Origin: Pegoplata infirma
Lineage: Eukaryota; Arthropoda; Insecta; Diptera; Anthomyiidae
Reading direction: 5' to 3'
Assembly (NCBI GenBank): GCA_963921195.1
Contig: OY992538.1
Coordinates: forward strand, 12,362,330 to 12,426,329
Length of the DNA: 64,000 nt
Position numbers and translations under genes: made by a program. Below are positions 32,501-44,144 of this stretch, piece by piece. The notes beneath the pieces were generated by a model that worked only from the letters and a program-made list of their open reading frames with translations, was not told the DNA's origin and did no database searches. Position 1 is the stretch's first letter; the number at the start of each line of letters is the position of its first letter.

Positions 32501-33611
32501 GATAAATCGCCGTTAATATAATTGATTTAAATTTTTTTAAATACCTGGATTATTTTCAATAGAGTTTTATAAATGTGATAACATCTAGTTTCAAATATTG
32601 TGTAACAAAGAAAAGCTTATGATTCATTAACAAAATTTAAGGTACCAATTTGAAAATTTCTGATTTCAGATTTTTTTTTGTGATAAACAATTCTACAATA
32701 ATTTTTTGCCCGCCTGTAGGTATTTTTTAAATTATTGAGCAAGAGATAGATCATGCAGAGCAGTTTGCTCTCACAGGTGTATTTCAGTTGATTTTGTGCT
32801 GTGACTAAATCTGAAAATATTTTTGTTTACAATTTTCCGCTAATGAATTCTACCTCATAGTCATTATCGTCATTTTTTTCAAAAAAAAAAAAAAAACTTT
32901 TTGGCAACAATTCCCAAAAATAATTCATACACGATACAAAATATATTTTCCATGGTAGCAGGAAAAAAAAAAAATAAAACTGAAATTAACCCTTTGATGT
33001 ACAAGAAAATTTCTTTAAATTAACAAAAAAAAAAAAACAGAAAAATTCCAAAAAATATAGAAATTTAAAAAAACTAAAAAAAAGTCTGAAAAATTGTGGA
33101 ACACTCAGAACAAATAGGGAAAATGCTGAAAAGTTTAGAGGAGTAAAAAAAAAAACAAATCTAAAACAAATTTTAGAAAAATTCTGAAAAAAAATTTAAA
33201 AAAATCAAGAAAATTAAATACAATTAGACAAGTTGAAAAAGTCATAAAAAAGTCAGTAAACTTTTGAATATAAATCAGAAAAATTCTAAAAAAATCAGGT
33301 AATTTAAGGACACGAGGGCGGATCAATAATTCCGTGACTTTTCGAACTTCTCTCGTAGTTATATGGAATGCAACACTGCTCCCATCAAGTACCACCTGTA
33401 CTTAATAGACTACTGTCAAATTTTGAGGAAGTTCCGTCATGTACTTTGCATTTTACAGCTAAAACATACAACCTCCCGGATTTTTTAAAAATGGAAAAAA
33501 GTGAATTTCGAATGCTCATTAAACATTAATTTTTGCGAAAAAAAACCGTCAATTAAACCAAGGAAAAGCTTGAAAAATACTATGAGGACTCTGCACAATC
33601 GATTTCAATGG
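32501..33611. other. AT-rich spacer; A-rich degenerate CAGAAAAATTC run
   Basis: 33000-33310 is a degenerate A-rich run of CTGAAAAATT and CAGAAAAATTC-like words; a similar run is at 40985-41310. 33320-33600 shows GTGACTTTTCGAACTTCTCT and other more complex sequence in which no gene was recognised. Confidence 0.5.
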
Positions 33612-33911
33612 TAACAAGTAGAAAAGTTAAATTCGAATTGGCCAAATCTATGATTATCCTTCACAATGCCCTTTTTAAATGATAGAACATTTTCCAACGT
33701 AAAAAAATTAACAATTTTAATTAGAAATATATTATTTTGATTAAAAAACTTTTTTTTTTACATTTTTGTAAAAAAAAAGAAAAATTACTAAATTTTTTTT
33801 TGAGTGTTAAATTTTTTTTGGGTGTAAATTTTTTTTGAATGTAAAAATATTTTTGAGTGACAAAAATACTTTTTAAAGTAATTTTGTGGTTTTCCACGGT
33901 TTTTAAAGCTT

Positions 33912-34698
33912 ACACTCAAAATATTTTGTAGGCAAAAGCAATGAAAAACACATTTAAAACCAGTGAATAAAGAATTGAAAACCATTCCAGTAATTATTCA
34001 TTTGTTTTAACAAACATCAACATTTATTTTTTACTGTTGACAAAATTTTCTTAAATAAATAACATTTTTACCAACAAATTCGAAAAAAATAACCTACGAA
34101 AACATTAAAAATTAATGATAGTTCTGTTATTTTTACCAAAAAATTTCAAAAAAAATAATCTACGAAAACATTAAAAATTAATGATTTCGTAGTTTATTTT
34201 TTTTACAATTTTCTATTGAAATATTTTTTTAAAAATTTTTAATAAAATTTTGGGGAATCGATCCCGCAATTAACTACATTCTGGCCAGACACTCTACCCA
34301 TCGTGCCAAAGTCGCTTGATACAAAAATGTTTTTATATTTCTATAAATAATTTTTTGATTTTTTTTTTCTACAAAAAAAATAACCTACTTTTGTAGGTAA
34401 AAACTAGTGATATCTCATTAAAAAATACCAACAATTTAAAAAAAAATTACTTACATAAATCATTAAAAATTTAAAGAATAATCAGTAGTTTTTACTTACA
34501 GGACAAAAATAAATGACTTTAAAAATTAAATGTTAATGAAAGTCTTTATATTTTAGTGTGCCATTTTTGAAACAAAGGACGGAAGTAGTCATTAATAAAA
34601 ACTGAACATCAAATAAATGTTTTTTTCTTTTAAAAACGACTAAACGTAAAATTTTTTAAATAAACTACAAACAGTTAATGACATAATTTTTTGAGTGT
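33912..34698. mobile_element. Non-autonomous TIR element M2, copy 2
   Basis: ACACTCAAAATATTTTGTAG to ACATAATTTTTTGAGTGT. It is 787 bp and uninterrupted, and it supplies the empty site (GTTCTGTTATTTTTACC near 34124) for the hAT-like insert in copy 1. Confidence 0.85.
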
Positions 34699-34699
34699 T

Positions 34700-35435
34700 G
34701 TTGTTTTAAGGCTCGGTTTTTTCAGCACGTAAAGTTAAGGTGAAGCGAATCTGAAATTTACGGTTTTGCTTATAACTTTTGAAACACTGGACCGATTTGG
34801 CTGGAATTTAATATGAACCAGGCCAGGGAAACGAAAAATATACATGTCAAGCTTCAGCATCCTCAGAATTGCCTTTCGAAAGTTATCTTGTTTTTTTACC
34901 CTCCACTATAGTGATAGAGGGTATATATAAGTTTGTCATTCCGTTTGTAACACCTCAAAATATTGGTCTAGGACCCCATACAGTTTATATATTCATGACC
35001 CTCGATCGATTTTAAGACGATCTAGCGATGTCCGTCCGTCCGTCCGTCTGTCCGTCTGTCTGTCTGTCTGTCTGTCTGTTGAAAACACGCTAACTTTTGA
35101 AAGACTTTACGGAGGCTCCTGAAGTTTGGCATATATGTTGGGCATTTACCTGGTCAGGTTGGTATTGCAATCCAGCGAAATCGGTCCAGTGGTTCAAAAG
35201 TTATGAGCAAAACACTGAATTTCGGCAAGGGTTTTTCCTGAATTTATGAGACAAAAAGCACTATAACTTTTGAAAATCAATTCTGAGGATGCTGAAGCTT
35301 GGCATATATATTTTTCGTTCCTCCATCCTAGTTCGTATTGAATTTCACCCAAATCGGTCCAGTGGTTCAAAAGTTATTAGCAAAACCGTGAATATCAGAT
35401 TAGCTTCACCTTAAATTCACGTGGTGAAAACCCGT
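34700..35435. mobile_element. DINE-1/mini-me-like core with GTCY microsatellite
   Basis: 34905-35110 shows the full order: AGAGGGTATATATAAG, GTTTGTCATTCCGTTTG, TAGGACCCCATACAG, CGATCGATTTTAAGACG, then GTCCGTCCGTCCGTCTGTCC and further GTCT repeats. The flanks 34735-34880 and 35280-35410 are inverted copies (AAGCTTCAGCATCCTCAGAA against TTCTGAGGATGCTGAAGCTT). The TA and GTCY proto-microsatellites are the known marks of dipteran mini-me elements. Confidence 0.8.
35025..35084 (+). repeat. GTCC/GTCT microsatellite
   Basis: A run of GTCCGTCCGTCC then GTCTGTCTGTCT within the mini-me core; shorter forms occur at 7433, 36990, 45085 and 62922. Confidence 0.95.
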
Positions 35436-35691
35436 TTAACCTGTTTTACAACCATTGGTAAGTCACAAAAATATTTTAAAACGTATTTTTGTCACACAAA
35501 AATATTTTTATACCAAAACCAAAAAAAAAATACACTCGAAAAAAATGTTGCACTCAAAAAAAAAATTAGTAAATTTTTTTTTTAATGTAAAATTCAAAAA
35601 AAAATTTACACTAAAAAAAATTTGCACTCAAAAAAAAAAATAGTTTTTTTTTTTTCAAAAATTACTAAAAAAAATTTTACACTCACTAATT

Positions 35692-36585
35692 ACACCGCTC
35701 AACACTCATTTTCCGGTTTGAATTCTGATGATCAATTTTAGTAGACTTTGATCTCCTGATTCCAAATCTGTTCTCCAAATTTTTCCATCACGTCCAGATT
35801 TTTAGTTATTCACGGTTGAAAATGCGAAAAATGACGATTTTTGCATTATTTAAAAGCCTGCACAGCAGCCATTCAGTGGAATACAAATTTGGTATAAAGC
35901 GCAAAAGTATAATTTGTCTATGGTCTCCAACATAGAACAACATTTTTTTCAAATTATTACGTTTGGTTGGGCTTTACTTGCGTTTTAAAATGATACTGTT
36001 AAAATTACCATTTTTGTAAAAAAGGTAAGGTAGGTACCTTAGTATTTTTTGATATTTTTCAAAGAAAAACTAAAAAAAATAAATATTTTACAAATTTAAG
36101 ATTTCTGTGTTATTTTTCGCATACACCGGAAGATATATTTAATGGGTTTAAAAGTCTATAAGAAAGAATGAACTTTTGCCTAAATTTTGAGCTCATCACT
36201 GTAAAGATTGATCATCTGGTTATTGTATTAGAGCCTTTTAAAAATGGTGCTTTTTTTAATTTTTTTGACAGTGTTTTTTTAAAATGCATGTTTGGCCAAT
36301 AATAGTGCAACAACTTGAAATTTTTTTGATCATATTTTTGAGATCATAGTTCAATTCTACTCTCACGCTTTATACCTGATTTTTATTCCACCCAGCGGCT
36401 GCTGTGCAGGCTTTCAAAAAAGGCAAAAATCGCGTTTTTTCGCATTTTCAACCGCGAATAATTTAAATTCTAGACGTGATGGAAAAATTTGGAGCACGAA
36501 TTTGGAATCAGCGAGTCAAAATCTTTAAAAATTTTATATCAAACTTCAAACCGGAGCCAAAAACCTTTGATTTGTTGAGCGGTGT
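35692..36585. mobile_element. Foldback element with CACCGCTCAAC ends, TTA flanks
   Basis: CACCGCTCAAC on the left is mirrored by GTTGAGCGGTG, with TTA on each side. Inside, CCATCACGTCCAGA pairs with CTAGACGTGATGG, and AAGCCTGCACAGCAGCC pairs with GGCTGCTGTGCAGGCTT. The arms are about 200 bp with a 450-bp, loosely inverted centre. Related sequences occur in the 49695-51537 element (CTGATTCCAAATCT and TTCTAGCACGT). Confidence 0.8.
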
Positions 36586-38221
36586 TATTTACTAATTTTT
36601 TAGTAATTTTTTTTTGAATATAAAATTCGAAAAAAATTTTACACTCAAAAAAAAAAAATTTTTTTTTTTTTATAAATTACTAAAAAAAATTTTTTTTACA
36701 CAAAATAAAATATTTCTAATCATAACTGTTATTTTTTCACGTTAGAAAATTTACTATCACTTAAAATGGGCATTGTGGAGGGTATTCATAGATTCGGCCA
36801 AGTCGAATTTAGCTTTTCTACTTGTTATCTTTTAAATTCGCGAAAAACCCTTGCCGAAATTCACTCTTTTGCTCATAACTTTTTAAGCACTGGACCGATT
36901 TCGATAGATTGCAATACCAAACTGACCAGGTAAATGCCCAACATATATGCCAAACTTCAGGAGCCTCCGTAAAGTCTTTCAAAAGTTAGTTCAACAGACA
37001 GACGGACATCGCTAGATCGTCTTAGAATCGATCGAGGATCATGAATATATGGGGCATTCCATGTCAAATCGGACACTTTGAAATTTTTTTTTTTAGATTT
37101 TCCCGATTTGCTTATAGTTTTTAGTACCCTTCGAAAACTCTTTCGTGATAAATTTTCAGATTTTTTTGATGACCCGTTCAAAAGATATCGAATTTTTAAA
37201 AATTGGTAGTTTGTTCCTTTACTCAAACTTCTTTTACTCAAACTCATAACTCATAACTTCTTCAATAATGGTCCAAATTTCAATTTTTTTTTTTTAAATT
37301 TTTGTTTTTACGTACTTTTTAAAAAAAATCCCAAAAAATTCTTAAAAGCGCTCTAGTATGCGATTTTTAAGTTTTAAAATTTAAATCTCATTTTTGAAAA
37401 TGTTTGTACTCTTCGATTTTTTTGAAATTTTTTTATGTAAAACTTCTATCGATTCTACAAATTTTTTGTCCAGGAGGATCGTGGAATAACGATTATTACA
37501 ATTTTTTTAAATTTTTTGAAAAATTTTTATTGTAATTTTCCAATTTTAAAATCATTTCTACTGCTCCAATGGTGCGTCAAAGAGGAGTCCTTTATAAGAC
37601 CGACCCCCATTAATTTTTACGTCTTAACATTTCTTTGCAACAAACTAATACCCTATCTCCAATTTCTAAGGGGGCTCCCACACAAAACAACATTTTTTAA
37701 AATTTGCTCCAACCGCTCTAACTGCCCCAATAGTGAGCTTAGAGCAACAAAATGTATGACCAACCCACAATATTTTTTTAGTCCAAACATTTTCTCTGAA
37801 CACACCTACAATCTGTCTCTAATTCTTAAGGTGGTCCCATACAATTTTTTTTATTTTTTGTAAATTTGTTTTATTTAATCAGCTTCTACCGGTCCAATGG
37901 TGCGTCCGAGAGGGGTCATTAGTGAGACCGACTCCCATACAAATAACAGTTGGAGCAAATTTTATAAAAATGTAATTTTGAATGGAAGCCTACTTAGAGA
38001 GTGGAGATAGGGCGTAGGTATGTTTTAAAAAAATGTTGTAGGGTAAAAATAAATGGGGCTCGGTCTCACTAACGACCCCTCTCGGACGCACCATTGGACC
38101 GGTAGAAGCTGATTAAATAAAACAAATTTACAAAAAGTAAAAAAAATTGTAGATGTGTTCAGAGAAAATGTTTGGACTAAAAAAATATTGTGAGTCGGTC
38201 ATACATTTTGTTGCTCTAAGG

Positions 38222-38389
38222 CAGTGATACGCATTTTTGTAATTTCTATTCCCGCGGGAATAGGCGCTGCTTGTGCGCTGTCAACACACATACACTATAA
38301 AATTCTGTTGCTTGAGCAAATTTGTTGACTTTTCGCTTGCTACTACCCACACAAGCATAAATGTTATGGTATGTGTCTGCGTATCGCTG
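38222..38389. mobile_element. hAT-like MITE, 168 bp, 8-bp duplication
   Basis: Ends CAGTGATACGCA...TGCGTATCGCTG are flanked by CTCTAAGG on both sides (38214-38221, 38390-38397). The undisturbed site (GTTGCTCTAAGGGC) is visible at 61252-61265 in another family A copy. TIR start CAG and an 8-bp duplication fit the hAT superfamily. The interior includes TTCCCGCGGGAA. Confidence 0.9.
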
Positions 38390-38634
38390 CTCTAAGGGCA
38401 CTATTTGGGCAGTTAGAGCGGTTGGAGCAAATTTTAAAAAATGTCGTTTTGTGTGGGAGCCCCCTTAGAAATTGGAGATAGGGTATTAGTTTGTTCCAAA
38501 GAAATGTTAATAAGTTAAAAATAATAGGGGTCGGTCTTATTAATGACCCCTCTAAGACGCACCATTGGAGCAGTAGAAATGATTTTAAGATTGTAAAATT
38601 ACAATAAATTTTTTTCAAAAAATTTAAAAAAATA

Positions 38635-39350
38635 CCCAGTTGGAAAATGTGTCACTGAGGAAATTTTCACAGTGATTCCTTGAGGATATGTCTTCAGGTT
38701 CTGACAAATCATAGGTAATCCTTGATGACTTGTCCTAACATTGTCAACACTGAATGTTTGCTTTAAGAGTGTGGGCAATTCCTCTAAGACGTCGAAAAGG
38801 AAATGTCTTCTGAATAGCAGCATATTAAATTAGAATTTTAAATCTGGGCAACTCTTAAATTTCAATGAAAAAGATGGCAATATTATCGATTTATTTAAAA
38901 TAAAATCAAAATCTTACAAGTAGAATAAAAGTAATAAATAGACAAACAATTTTCAAAATAAATTTTGGAACAAGTAGTTAGGTGTGGGACTAATAAACTG
39001 GAGGTTCCAGGTTCAAATCCAGTTGGGACCAAAAAAGGCGAAAAGTTTTTTCTAAATATGAGAAAGATAATTAATAAAGGAAAATGGATAAAAGTAAAAA
39101 GTAAAAGGAAATACGAACATTTTTTGTGTTTTCGCATGACCTATGTCAGACATTTCCCCAAAGAAGTCTTAGGTGACAGGTCCCCAGAAGGTCAGCCCTG
39201 ACCACTACTGACTTTGAGAGAGGACATTTTGAAAATTTGTATCAAACTGTTCTCAACCCAGTACATAGAGTTGTCTTGTGGATGTCAGCAGTGACTCTGA
39301 CATGTCACCGCTCCGTCACTGAGGATGGCTCGAGGACGTTGCCAACTGGG
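38635..39350. mobile_element. TIR element CCCAGTTGG, TA duplication, 716 bp
   Basis: Ends CCCAGTTGG...CCAACTGGG are flanked by TA (38633-38634 and 39351-39352). The empty site AAAAAATAGTAATAATCG is found at 62490-62507 in another family A copy. TA duplications are the signature of Tc1/mariner-type transposition. Subterminal CACTGAGGA motifs recur at both ends. The middle holds a tRNA-like segment, annotated separately. Confidence 0.85.
38953..39032 (+). repeat. tRNA-like (SINE head) segment
   Basis: GTAGTTAGGTGTGGGACTAA followed by GGTTCCAGGTTCAAATCC has the spacing of Pol III A and B boxes, with GGTTCAAATCC matching the B-box consensus. On the minus strand it reads VPTGFEPGTSSL, a peptide that commonly arises when tRNA-like repeats are translated. 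It is a degenerate SINE relic or a captured tRNA fragment, not a functional tRNA. Confidence 0.5.
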
Positions 39351-39854
39351 TAGTAATAATCGTTATCCCACGATCCTCCTGGGCAAAAAATTTGTGGAAT
39401 CGATAGAAGTTTTACACAAAATAATTTCAAAAAAATCGAAGAGTACAAACATTTTCAAAAATGAGATTTAAATTTTAAAACTTAAAAATCGCATACTCGA
39501 GCGCTTTTAAGAATTTTTTAGGATTTTTTTTTTGAAAGTACGTAAAAAAACAAAAATTTTGAAAAAAAAAATTAAATTTGGACCATTATTAAAGAAGTAA
39601 TGAGTAAAAGAAGTTTGAGTAAAGGAACAAACCACCAATTTTTAAAAATTCGATATCTTTTAAACGGGTCATCAAAAAAATCTGAATATTTACCACGAAG
39701 GAGTTTTCGAAGGGCACTAAAATCTGTCAACATATTGGGAAAATCTAAAACAAAAATTATTAAAAGTGTCCGATTTGACATGGAATGCCCCATATACTTT
39801 ATGGGGTCCTAGACCAATATTACGAGGTGTTACAAACGGAATGACAAACTTATA

Positions 39855-40945
39855 TATGAGGCATTCCACACCAAATGTCCAGCGAAAAAAAACACGTGTA
39901 CCATAAACTTCTGAATAGCTTGTATGGATAGCCCTATATGGAACTTAGAAAATTGCGTTTTTGGTTTTTCAATTTTTCAAAAACTGGGCTTAGGAGGCGT
40001 GGTCAAATATTGGAAAATTGGTCAAATTTGTGGCGAGTTGCCTTGATTAAATATTTATCACATTAAAACGAAATGCACCACAATCTTAAAAATTTACATT
40101 CTTATGTAGTTTCGTATGGGCTATCGAATAAAATTTTTTTCCAAGAAAAATTTTCAGAACCCGTTCTGAAATTTTCCATTTTTTTAAAAAAGTCAATTTA
40201 TCAAAAATCCGGCCACTTTTTTTTCTTTTTTTTAATTTTTTTTTTTAAAGTTTAGATGTTTGTCCATCCACACAAAAAAAATCAGAAATGTATTTTTCGT
40301 TTTTTTCGAGAAAATCGCATTTGAATTTTAAATTTCATAACAATTTTGTAATTTGCTTGTATTTTCTTGTGTCAACAGAGCGTATGACGAATATTTATGC
40401 AATTAATATTACTCATTCGCAACTTTAAAACAAAGAAATACAAGCAAATAACAAAATTGTTATGAAATTTAAAGTTCAAATGCGATTTTCTCGAAAAAAA
40501 AGATGAACGTGTTTCTGATTTTTTTTGTGTGGATGGACAAACATCTAAACTTTTAAAAAAATAATTAAAAAAGAAAAAAAAAGTGGCCGGATTTTTGATA
40601 AATTTACTTTTTTAAAAAATGGAAAATTTTAGAACGGGTTCTGAAAATTTTCCAAAACAAAAAATTTTAATCGATAGCCCATATAAAACTATATAAGAAC
40701 GTAAATTTTTGACATTGTGGTGAATTCCGTATTAATGTGATAAATATTTAATCAAGGCAACTCGCCACAAATTGTACCATTTTTCCAATATTTGACCACG
40801 CCTCCTAAGCCCAGTTTTCGAAAATTTTAAAAACCAAAAACGCAGTTTTCTTAGTTACATATAGGGCTATCCAAACAACCTATTCAGAAATTTACGGGAC
40901 ACATGTTTTTCTGTAGCGGGACATTTGGTGTGGAATGCCTCATAT
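39855..40945. mobile_element. Foldback family B, copy 1
   Basis: TGAGGCATTCCACACCAAAT on the left is mirrored by ATTTGGTGTGGAATGCCTCA. The arms are inverted end to end (about 520 bp each), meeting near 40400 around ATTTATGCAATTAATATTAC. It is inserted in the second TA run of the mini-me at 36840-40985. No coding potential. Confidence 0.95.
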
Positions 40946-40985
40946 ACCTTCTATCACTGGAGTGGAGAGTATAAAAATGAAATCT

Positions 40986-41987
40986 GTTAAATTCCGAAAA
41001 TTTTGAAAAGTTAATAAAATTTAGGAAAATTTTAAAATTCTTTAGAAAATTCAAAATAGTTAAAAAAACTGTAAAAAATTATAAAACTCAGAAAAAATTA
41101 TACAAACAAAATAAAAATTCAGAATTACTCAGAAAAATTCTTTTCCTTTTTTGAAAAGCTTAGAAAAAAAGCGAAAGAATTCTAAAAAACTCAGAAAATT
41201 TTGGAAAAAATAAAAACAAAAAATCCGTAAAACTCAAAAACCTCACAGAGAACTCAGACGAGTTCAGAAAATTATTTAAAGTCAATAAAAAATCCCCGTC
41301 CATTAAAGGGTTAAAAATCTCTCATAAGTTTCTACATAAATAAGAAACTTATTTTAAATAAACAAAATTAAGAATTTAAAAATTTATATTGCTAAGACTT
41401 CCGCTAAATAGACAAGGGCATAAAAATAAATAAAAAAAATATATATTTAAAAAAAAAAAAATAATTTATATATTTTTTTAATCAAAAATTTAAATTTATT
41501 AAAAGTTTAAAAAAAAAAACAAATTTTAATTTGACATTTTCTAAGCATGTTGTTTTGAAATTATTAAGATGTAAATGACATACATTTCTACAAATAAACA
41601 AACAAACACAAAATAATGCACAAAATTTTGTAATAAACACATTTGGATTTGAGCAAAGAGATGATATTTTGAATAGATACGAACGAGTGAACGAACAAAA
41701 TTTTAAATACCCGAGTAAAAAAGTTTATGTATAATAAACATTACATATTAATCCTTTTAAAGTTTTACTCATCTACGACTCTTCCTGTTTTTGTCTCAAT
41801 TTTATACAGTATTTTTGTAATATTCTTAAAGCATACCTTAAGGAGTGCACAATAACTAACCACGTTATATCAAACAGCGAGTAATAGTGCCATCTTTTGT
41901 GATTTACAAATTTTTGGCAATACATTAGAAAATGTACTTAATAATTTAAAATAATTAAGAAACAGATTTTATATAATATTTTATATA
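40986..41987. other. AT-rich spacer
   Basis: Degenerate A-rich words (CAGAAAATT, AAAACTCAGAAAA) to 41310, then low-complexity AT DNA. No gene or RNA recognised. Confidence 0.5.
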
Positions 41988-42134
41988 AGGTATTCCCCAC
42001 CCATTGACCATGAATTTCTGAATAGGTTGTATGAATAGGTTGTATGGATACGGAACTAAGAAAATTGCGTTTTTGGTTTTTCAAATTTTTAAAAAAACTG
42101 CGCTTAGGAGGCGTGCTTAAATATTGAAAAAATT
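41988..42134 (+). mobile_element. Foldback family B fragment
   Basis: GAATTTCTGAATAGGTTGTA with a local duplication of that block, then TTGCGTTTTTGGTTTTTCAA and TTAGGAGGCGTG, as in the left arm of the full copies. Only about 150 bp remain. Confidence 0.75.
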
Positions 42135-42464
42135 CGAAAAGCTCGAGAAATCGCGCTTTCCGAATCGGATAAAACCAAAAGCAAATGAAAGTTGACATTT
42201 TCCATAATAAAACACTTAAGGGCTTTTTTAGCTTGGTGCTAGATTTTTTTTTTACCACGCATTTGAAGTGATTTTAAAGCATTTAAAGTTTATGTATACT
42301 AAATATGTCCCACTTTAGGGGCCCCTGGAGGTGGCCTTATTGAACATGTGAGTCCATCGTCCAAACTTAAGCCCGAAATTACGTTAGCTATAATCGGTAT
42401 GAATTTCGCTGCAGTCGGTCCATTGCTTGCTAAATGGCCGAATTATTACAAATAAACCGCTGTG

Positions 42465-42533
42465 CACAATATATAATTTTTTTTTTTCAAAAATTTTTTA
42501 AAAAAAAAACTGAAGACCAAATTTTCTCCAAGT

Positions 42534-42564
<31 letters not shown>

Positions 42565-42822
42565 TTTATTTTAATTTTTTGGAAAAAAACTTAAAAAATT
42601 TTTCAGAGATAAAAAAATAAAATTTACTACTTTAAATAACTGTTACTACATTACAGTACTTTTTTGTAAGTTATTCAAAAAAACGACTTAAAATAACTAA
42701 CAGAAATAGTTGTTTGATATTTTTCATACAAAAACAACTGACTTTGTTTCGTAGTTGAAAACAACTAACTACTGTAAAATATACAAACAACTAACATTTA
42801 GCAACTTACATAATTTTCCCAC
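42465..42822. mobile_element. M1 copy 3 (right part)
   Basis: Matches the right two thirds of 5201-5762 (GACTTAAAATAACTAACAGA followed by AATAGTTGTTTGA, and ACATAATTTTC at the end). The terminal GAGTGT is replaced by other sequence. Confidence 0.8.
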
Positions 42823-43118
42823 TGGGGGGCAATATGAATGCTTCAGGGGGGCAACGAACAAATTATTAAGAATGTTTTTAGTTAAATAAACTAAAAAAAT
42901 ATTATTTTATTTAAATTATTCATTTGATTGTTGAAAACTTTTTCTAAAAACGTTGTTTAAACGATGATTTTAACAAAAATTTTGCTTAACCACAAGTATT
43001 TTTCGAATTTTAAAACAAATTTGAATAATTTACAAATTTTTCTTGAGTGTAGGGGGGACATTGCAGTTATTTTAACTTAAAAGTGGGGCATGGCTCCAAA
43101 AAGGTTGGGAACCATTGC
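42823..43118 (-). mobile_element. Fragment with hAT-type end GGTTCCCAACC
   Basis: The right side reads CCAAAAAGGTTGGGAACCAT, whose complement ATGGTTCCCAACCTTTTTGG resembles the termini of many animal hAT elements. GGGGGGC blocks sit near both ends. The opposite end is unclear, so this is probably a truncated copy. Confidence 0.45.
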
Positions 43119-43205
43119 TTTATGGGGTCCCCGACCGATATTTCGATGCGTTACAAAAGGAATGACAAAGTGAGTATACCCCCATACTGTAGTTGGAGGG
43201 TATGA
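43119..43205 (+). mobile_element. Mini-me tail
   Basis: TTTATGGGGTCCCCGACCGA through GGAATGACAAAGTGAGTATA and CCCCCATACTGTAG. A clean solo tail. Confidence 0.75.
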
Positions 43206-44144
43206 AAACATCGTCATACTTCTCTTCTTTGAATTAAGGAAGTGTACTTCTTAGAATTTAGTTAATAACTTCTAAGAGTTTAGTAAATAACTTTGTAGAA
43301 TTTAGTTAACAATTCAAAATGGCGATATCTCGAAAACTAAGCGAGATAGAGCGAAGCGGATGAAATTTTCAAAATAAAGACTACAAAGAATAATATGGAA
43401 TAGCCTAGCTCTGCATATCTGTTGGGGTCTCAAGACACTAATTTCGGATCTAAAATTTGAAATTCCCGAGATTTTATGTATGCACATATCTCGGTTAATA
43501 CTGCCAACACCAGAAAAAGTCCAACGGCATTTTTGTAGCTATTGACTCGTAGAACACTTCTGCAAAATATCCGAAAGTCCTCCGATTAATAGTTTTTGAG
43601 TTATCGAGTTTTTAAGATTCTCAAGACCCTAGCAGGCCCCTTTTTACCGTATCTCAAAAACTAAGCAAGGTAGAGCGAAACAGACAAAAGTTTTATGTCA
43701 AAATCTATTGGAACCAATAAAGGACCCAAGGGGTCTCGAGTTAACAGGGTCTGGACCCATGGGTCCAGGATCTGGACCCAATCTAGTCCTAAAATGTGAA
43801 TGAACTAAAGTGTAATATAATTTTCCCATTTTCTAGTTAAAATTGGCTCAAAATTAAATAACTTGGTTTTCCTTATTTTTGGGAAAAGTATGAACTAAAA
43901 CCAAGAAAAAATCTTTGGAGCCAAATCATTCCCTCTTTTTCTCAAAATTTAGTTAATTTTCCCAGTTTTTAGTTCACTGTTTTTTTTTTTTGAGTGTACT
44001 TGGCAAACAAATTGTAAAATCGATAAAAGTTTTTTTTTTAAAAAATGAGACTTTTTTAAATTGTTGGAATTTTTAAAAGAAGTCTTTAGTTTTTACCTAC
44101 TTGTGTGGATTTTTAAGTCGACAAGAAGTTCAAAAAATTACACT
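43206..44144. other. Region with two diverged repeats of a ~320-bp block
   Basis: ATATCTCGAAAACTAAGCGA followed by GATAGAGCGAAGC near 43325 recurs as GTATCTCAAAAACTAAGCAA then GGTAGAGCGAAAC near 43650. The rest (43760-44140) has an AGTTAAAATTGGCTCAAAATT stretch mirrored loosely 60 bp later (AAAATTTAGTTAATTTTCCC) and no gene. Confidence 0.55.

Larger units (their letters stand above)
33612..36830. mobile_element. Inverted mini-me heads around nested elements
   Basis: AACAAGTAGAAAAGTTAAAT followed by TCGAATTGGCC near 33613 is mirrored by CCAAGTCGAATTTAGC then TTTTCTACTTGTTA ending near 36830. The adjoining CAATGCCC and AATTACTAAAAAA blocks are inverted as well. Inside lie M2 copy 2, a mini-me core (34900-35110) with its own inverted flanks, and the foldback at 35692-36585. 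Confidence 0.65.
37048..39792. mobile_element. Foldback family A, full copy
   Basis: Starts GGGGCATTCCATGTCAAATC and ends GATTTGACATGGAATGCCCC. The two halves are inverted for about 900 bp each. Without the inserts at 38222-38389 and 38635-39350 the element is about 1.9 kb. ORFs of 70-115 codons recur in every copy at the same place, but they are read from both arms and in different frames and have no known domain. It is inserted in the first TA run of a mini-me. Confidence 0.9.
36840..40985. mobile_element. Mini-me element hosting foldbacks A and B
   Basis: Reading across the insertions, one mini-me sequence is recovered: 36880-37047 (ACTGGACCGATTTCG, CAACAGACAGACGGACATCG, AATCGATCGAGGATCATGAA, TATAT), then 39793-39854 (ATACTTTATGGGGTCCTAG, ACGGAATGACAAACTTATA), then 40946-40985 (TACCTTCTATCACTGGAG). 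The copy at 44631-45257 shows the same stretch without either insertion. Confidence 0.85.

Noticed and set aside
37516..37863. 115-codon ORF in foldback A, with relatives at 9501-9815, 38364-38618 and 61078-61452
   Set aside because: The peptides share a stretch (IRPTPINFYVLTFLWNKLIP) because they come from copies of the same repeat arm, on either strand. They contain no domain, start at different places and are broken in other copies, so they are repeat-derived and not a transposase.
38895..39137. Minus-strand ORF containing VPTGFEPGTSSL
   Set aside because: This peptide is a common artefact of translating a tRNA-like B-box region; the DNA is a SINE-like relic within a TIR element.
32988..41318. 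TTAACCCTTTGATG and its inverse CATTAAAGGGTTAA as ends of one 8.3 kb element
   Set aside because: The inner flanks are A-rich in the same orientation on both sides and not inverted, so the 14-bp match is probably chance or belongs to separate dispersed repeats.
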